Source: Lysobacter sp. K5869
Lineage (GTDB): Bacteria > Pseudomonadota > Gammaproteobacteria > Xanthomonadales > Xanthomonadaceae
Length of the DNA: 64,000 bases
Assembly (NCBI RefSeq): GCF_018847975.1
Contig: NZ_CP072597.1
Location: 4,379,001-4,443,000 of the forward strand
Direction: 5' to 3'
The position numbers and the translations under genes are program-made. The notes beneath the pieces are model-generated. The model was not told the origin of the DNA, did not search any database, and saw only the letters and a list, made by a program, of their open reading frames with translations. Shown one piece after another: positions 60,099-64,000 of this stretch; within the stretch, counting starts at the first letter, position 1, and each line of letters starts with the position of its first letter.

Positions 60099-60524
60099 AT
60101 GAAATCGATTGGATGGACGCTGGCCAACGCGGCGCTGTGCGGCGCGCTGGCCCTGGCCGCGATCGGCTCGGCCGCCGCGCCCTCGACCGCGCAGGCGCAG
60201 ATCGGCAACCGCCCGCGGCTGTGGTGCTTCGTGAGCCCGAACGATCTGCCGGGCGACCCCAACTTCGGCCGCTGCGCCTCGTTCTACCCCGGCGCGAGCA
60301 GCTACCGCGCCGACTTCGACGTGCGCAATTTGCCGGCCGGCAGCTACACCTACGTGTGGACCAGCGAACTCGCCGGCGTGCTGCCGTGCACGACCCAAAG
60401 CTGCACCCGCACGTATCGCGGCTCGGCGCCGGTGTCGGATCTGGTGACGGTGACTTACACCAACACGGCCACCGGCGCGTCGGCGACGCTTGGGGCGAAC
60501 GTGCAGATCAACGGGCCGATTTGA
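60099..60524 (+). CDS. Exported protein of unknown function, 141 aa
   Basis: Signal peptide at about 1-31 (SIGWTLANAALCGALALAAIGSAAAPSTAQAQ). The mature domain is beta-rich with four Cys (LWCFV, FGRCASF, VLPCTTQSC) and an Ig-like run of alternating residues (SYRADFDVRNLPAGSYTYVWTSEL). AAGGAAAGG precedes the ATG at 60099. It converges on the PPC-domain gene with a shared terminator. Not recognised. Confidence 0.72.
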   Translation: MKSIGWTLANAALCGALALAAIGSAAAPSTAQAQIGNRPRLWCFVSPNDLPGDPNFGRCASFYPGASSYRADFDVRNLPAGSYTYVWTSELAGVLPCTTQSCTRTYRGSAPVSDLVTVTYTNTATGASATLGANVQINGPI

Positions 60525-60550
60525 GTCGCCTGAGCTTGGAGACGACGTCG

Positions 60551-60580
60551 AAAAAAAGCGGGCCGTAAGGCCCGCTTTTC
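60551..60580. terminator. Bidirectional terminator between the 141-aa and PPC-protein genes
   Basis: AAAAGCGGGCC, GTAA loop, GGCCCGCTTTT: perfect 11-bp stem, A/T tracts on both sides. Confidence 0.92.
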
Positions 60581-60601
60581 GTTTCCGCGTCGCGCCCGCG
60601 A

Positions 60602-62137
60602 TTACCAGTCCGCTTGCAGGCTCACGTTCGAATACGCCGAGTAACCGAACACGCCGACGTAGAAATCGCCGGGCGGCGGATTGTTGACCGATGCCCCCTC
60701 GTTGCTGCCGGCGATGCCGGTGGCTATGTCGTAGCTGGCCAGGGTCGGCGGCTCGCCGTACTTGACGAACATGTCGGCATCGCCCGCGCCGGCCAGAGTC
60801 AACATGAAGTTGGGCGTGTTCGGCGGCACGGTGAAGCGGAAATAGCGGAACGTATTGATCGCGCCGCTGAGGCCGCCGACCGCCACGCCCTTGCTCAACT
60901 GCTGCACGGGCGCGCCGCCTTCCATGCGATAGCGCCGCGCCAGCTTGCGGCTCGGCCCGCCCTCGCTCTCGGCCCAGGACACGGTGTAGTGGCCGTCCGG
61001 ATTCATCGCCACATGCAGCGATCCCGGATAGAGCACCGCCGCGGCCGGCGCGGCATCGACCCGGAACGTCGCGCCGAGCGAGCTGCCGTCGGCGGCGTAC
61101 TCATGCGCATACACGTTCCACTGCGCGTACTCGTCGGTGAACGACGAGCGCTGCGCCCAAACCGCGAGCGTGCGGCCGTCGCCGGCGATGGCAACCCGCG
61201 TGCTGTAAAACGCCGAGCCGGCGGTGCCCGGCGGGTCGCGGCCCAGCAGCACGTTGTCGCCGAGCTTGGCGCCGCTGGCGTCGAAGCGCTGGAAGCGCGC
61301 CGAGGTCGAGCGCGGCGTCATGACGAATCCGTCCCAGCCGAAAATGTGCTTCCCGGCCGAGTTCGACGCCAGTTGGACGATTTCGTTGGCGCTTTCGCCG
61401 TTGCCGGCCACGTCGGTCACGTCGTTCAGCGCGCCCAACAGCGCGCCGTCGCGGCTGTAACGCAGCAGACGGTGCTGAACTGGAGACTGGTTCGTGCCCG
61501 GCCGGCTCATCTGGTTGACGATGAAATTGCCCGCGCCGTCCATCGCCAGACCCCAGGACTGCAGGTTGGTCTGGGGGTTGCCGCTGGCGATCAGCAACTC
61601 GCCGGTGCGCGCGGTGCCGTTGCTGTTGAACACCCTGGCATAGGTCGAGAAGATGCTCGGCTCGGTCGGCGTGCTGCTCAGCACGTTGTAGACGATCACG
61701 AACAGGCCCGCGTCGTTGATCGCCACCTGTAGGGTCTGGCCGCGGACGCTGGCCTGGAAGCGCGGCACCACGACCGCGCCGTCGCGGTTGAACACTGTGG
61801 CGTACACGCCCTGGGCGGTGACGTTGGCGACCACGTAATTGCCCAGCCGGTTGGCGGCGATATCGCTCCACGTGCCGGGCATCGAATGCGATCCCGCCAG
61901 CAGGCCGTCCTTGCCGTAGCGGCGGACCGTGCTGCTTTCCAGATCGTTGCGGCTGCTGACGAACAGCATGCCGCCGTCGCCGCCGGCGGTGGCTTCAAGG
62001 CTGCCGTCGCCCCATTCGAAGCCTTGCAGCACGTACGGCGCGCTCAACGCCGCTGCGCCCGCCGAACCGCTGACCAGGGTCAGCGCCGCGGCCCAGCCGA
62101 CCAGCCAGCGCAGCGCGTTACGAACTTCCCTTCGCAT
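60602..62137 (-). CDS. Secreted beta-propeller-like protein with C-terminal PPC domain, 511 aa
   Basis: Signal peptide at 1-28 (RWLVGWAAALTLVSGSAGA). The body (about 35-400) has repeated units of G-x-Y-V-V / F-N-x-x-G type (DIAANRLGNYVVANVTAQGVYATVFNRDGAVV; MDGAGNFIVNQMS; MNPDGHYTVSWAE), which suggests a propeller. The last 95 residues are a bacterial pre-peptidase C-terminal domain (FRYFRFTVPPN, GAGDADMFVKYGEPPT, YVGVFGYSAYSNVSL). No protease domain is present, so the PPC may serve export or binding. GGAG 6 nt before the ATG at 62137. Confidence 0.8.
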   Translation of the reverse strand: MRREVRNALRWLVGWAAALTLVSGSAGAAALSAPYVLQGFEWGDGSLEATAGGDGGMLFVSSRNDLESSTVRRYGKDGLLAGSHSMPGTWSDIAANRLGNYVVANVTAQGVYATVFNRDGAVVVPRFQASVRGQTLQVAINDAGLFVIVYNVLSSTPTEPSIFSTYARVFNSNGTARTGELLIASGNPQTNLQSWGLAMDGAGNFIVNQMSRPGTNQSPVQHRLLRYSRDGALLGALNDVTDVAGNGESANEIVQLASNSAGKHIFGWDGFVMTPRSTSARFQRFDASGAKLGDNVLLGRDPPGTAGSAFYSTRVAIAGDGRTLAVWAQRSSFTDEYAQWNVYAHEYAADGSSLGATFRVDAAPAAAVLYPGSLHVAMNPDGHYTVSWAESEGGPSRKLARRYRMEGGAPVQQLSKGVAVGGLSGAINTFRYFRFTVPPNTPNFMLTLAGAGDADMFVKYGEPPTLASYDIATGIAGSNEGASVNNPPPGDFYVGVFGYSAYSNVSLQADW

Positions 62138-62375
62138 ATCTGCTCCTTTGAAATACAAAAAGCGCGCACCGCTGGGCGGCGCGCGCCGGCCCGTCGGGCC
62201 AGGACCGATTATCGCCCGGCCGGGTCTCGCAGCCTGCGACCGTGCATCGCCGTGCGAACGGTTGCCTGCGCATGAAATACATGCAAAAGGCGGGCCGAGG
62301 CCAGCCCTTTGCCGCTAGACCGGTCGCCGGCCGCGCCGATGCGGTTTGATCGAACCGGCTTCAGGCGAACCGCCA

Positions 62376-64000
62376 TCAATCGAACTTGACGTCGTACTCC
62401 AGCCAGAACTGACGCCCATACGGATCGTAATTGCCGACCGGATAGAACGGCCAGCCGCCGTTGTTGCGGTCCTGCGGCGGGTTGGAATCGCGCAGGTTGT
62501 TGACGATCAGCGACAGCTTGGAGCGGTCGCCGAACCGGTACGACACGCTGCCGTTGTACTTGGTGTACGGGCCGTAGCGGCCGCTGCCGTCGCTCTTGGG
62601 CAGGCTGCCGTAGCGGTAGGCGCTGAGGTCGGCGGTCCACGCGCCGATACTCCAGTTCAGGCCGGTGTTGAGCTTGCTGCGCCAGTCGCCGGCTTGCAGC
62701 GGGTCGAGCGTGTTGCGCAGGTCGATGCGCGGGTCGTCGGCGAACTGCTGGTAGTCGTGCTTGATCACCAGGGTGTAGGCCAGGCGCGCGGCGAAGTCGC
62801 CGAAGCGGCCGGCGCTCCAACGCACGTTGGTCTTCACGTCGACGCCGTCGGTGCGCTCGGACGCGGCGTTGATCGCGTTGACCAGCACGCGGCGCACCTG
62901 ATCGGGCTGCACCGGCGCGTCGGACGGGTTGCGGATCACCCGGCCCAGCACTTCCTGGCAGTTGGCCGAATTGATGTCGCGCGGCTCGCCGCCGAGGGTG
63001 CGGCCCAGGCGGCAGTCGGCTTCCTCGCGCAGGATGCGGGCGCTGTCGAGGTTGGTGACTTCGTCTTCCAGGCGGATCGAGTAGTAATCCACCGACAGGT
63101 CGAAGTTCTGCGACGGCGACCACACCACGCCCAGGCCGTAGGACTTGCCGTTCTCCGGCTTCAGACCGGTGTTGCCGTTGCTGGTGTAGTCGATGGCGAG
63201 GCCGGAGAAATCGCAATCGTCGTAGGCCTGGCCGGCGGTGCGGCAGCGCCAGTAGTCGGTCATGCCCGGGTTATAGCCGCGGGTTTCGGCGGCGAAGATG
63301 TAGTTCATGTCCGGCGCGCGGAAGCTGGTGGCGGCGGTGGCGCGCACCAGCAGGCTGTCGGTCGGACGGTATTCCAGGCCCGCGTTCCAGGTCGCCTTGC
63401 CCGACTTGCGCCCGGCGAAGCGGAACTCGTCGTAGCGCGCGGCGGCCGAGGCGGTCAGCGTGCTGAAGATCGGAATGCTGAGCTCGGCGCCGATGGCGTA
63501 GCGGTCGCGGTCGCCGCTGGAGCGCGAGCCGGCGCTGGTGTTCCAGAACGTGCCGTCGCCCAGGCGCGGGTCGGGACGGTTGCTGTAGCCCTGGGTGCCC
63601 GCTTCGATCACGCCGGCGAAACCGACCGTGCCGGCCGGCAGGTCGAACAGGTGGCCGTTGACGCTGAAGCTCAGGTTTTGGATCCAGGCGGCGTTGACGC
63701 CTTCGTAGAAACCGGTGAGGCGCTGGTAATCGGCCGGCGTCAGCGCGGTGTACAAACGCGCCGGATCGGGGTTGTAGATGCCGATGCCGGCCGCGGTCGT
63801 GCCCAGGCGCGGGCCGAGGAAGAATTCGTTGACGCCGGCCAGGAACTGGCGGCGCTTGGTCCGGTTCTCGTTGCGGCCGTGGTTGTAGGCCAGCTCGTAG
63901 TTCCAGTCGCTGTCGCCCAGCGCGCCGCGCGCGCCGACCGAGAACGCCCAGGAACGCTCCAGGAAGCGGTTGTTGTTGGCGTGGGCCGAGCCGATTTCCT
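62376..64000 (-). CDS. TonB-dependent receptor, C-terminal part (5' end outside window)
   Basis: The frame stays open from the stop at 62376 to the right edge; the first visible ATG (63755) is internal, since the upstream codons read AFSVGARGALGDSDWNYELAYNHGRNENRTKRRQF, typical TonB-receptor barrel. Landmarks include SWAFSVGARG, LEYRPTDSLLVRATAATSFRAPDM, GLKPENGKSYGLGVVWSP, and C-terminal SVSYRFGDRSKLSLIVNNLRDSNPPQD and DPYGRQFWLEYDVKF. This matches the large xanthomonad class of receptors with oar/BtuB-like barrels. Ligand unknown; plug and TonB box lie beyond the window. Confidence 0.9.
   Translation of the reverse strand, partial: EIGSAHANNNRFLERSWAFSVGARGALGDSDWNYELAYNHGRNENRTKRRQFLAGVNEFFLGPRLGTTAAGIGIYNPDPARLYTALTPADYQRLTGFYEGVNAAWIQNLSFSVNGHLFDLPAGTVGFAGVIEAGTQGYSNRPDPRLGDGTFWNTSAGSRSSGDRDRYAIGAELSIPIFSTLTASAAARYDEFRFAGRKSGKATWNAGLEYRPTDSLLVRATAATSFRAPDMNYIFAAETRGYNPGMTDYWRCRTAGQAYDDCDFSGLAIDYTSNGNTGLKPENGKSYGLGVVWSPSQNFDLSVDYYSIRLEDEVTNLDSARILREEADCRLGRTLGGEPRDINSANCQEVLGRVIRNPSDAPVQPDQVRRVLVNAINAASERTDGVDVKTNVRWSAGRFGDFAARLAYTLVIKHDYQQFADDPRIDLRNTLDPLQAGDWRSKLNTGLNWSIGAWTADLSAYRYGSLPKSDGSGRYGPYTKYNGSVSYRFGDRSKLSLIVNNLRDSNPPQDRNNGGWPFYPVGNYDPYGRQFWLEYDVKFD

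Overview
The window is a G+C-rich (about 70%) gammaproteobacterial chromosome segment that looks like Lysobacter or a close Xanthomonadaceae relative. The evidence is the gene order recJ-rpfE-greA-carB-carA-dapB-dnaJ-dnaK-grpE-hrcA / recN / fur / bamE / rnfH-ratA / smpB / ssrA, the RpfE-type protein beside recJ, the lexA-imuA-imuB-dnaE2 mutagenesis cassette, and many small REP-like palindromes in spacers. This is inference from sequence memory; no search was run.

Bases 1-14090 (+ strand) hold the distal part of a surface polysaccharide cluster. It contains a WecA-like/WecB fusion (cut by the window edge), WecC, a Wzx-type flippase, a hexapeptide acyltransferase, a Wzy/ligase-type polymerase, two glycosyltransferases, a secreted GH56 (hyaluronidase)-like protein, an ADH/Gfo-Idh-MocA fusion, a heparinase II/III-family protein and a YdcF protein. 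Together they point to a polymer containing UDP-ManNAc-derived ManNAcA.

Bases 14091-31227 (- strand) carry housekeeping genes: glmS, recJ, rpfE-like, greA, carB, a small DUF6973-like protein wedged between carB and carA, carA, dapB and the dnaJ/dnaK/grpE/hrcA chaperone set. Then follow recN (+), fur (-), the divergent bamE (+), rnfH-ratA (-) and smpB (+).

Bases 36243-42660 are the most accessory-looking part. They hold a repeat-filled spacer, a CHASE/PAS histidine kinase, a small membrane protein overlapping a Cro-like HTH gene, a divergent CI-like HTH gene with an A+T-rich palindromic operator between them, the tmRNA gene ssrA, and a 479-aa protein of lower G+C with no recognised function (possibly ADP-ribosyltransferase-like). 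No integrase or phage structural gene is visible.

Bases 42700-51000 contain small hypotheticals, an Xre/MbcA-RES toxin-antitoxin pair, and a DCC / TIGR01777 / DUF4166 operon next to a GbsR/MarR regulator. Matching palindromes lie in front of both the regulator and the operon.

Bases 51100-57375 are the SOS cassette lexA-imuA-imuB-dnaE2, with a palindrome abutting the lexA start codon and a mosaic G+C profile in dnaE2. Bases 57500-64000 hold small secreted proteins, a RegB/RegA-like redox two-component pair, a secreted PPC-domain protein and the C-terminal part of a TonB-dependent receptor.
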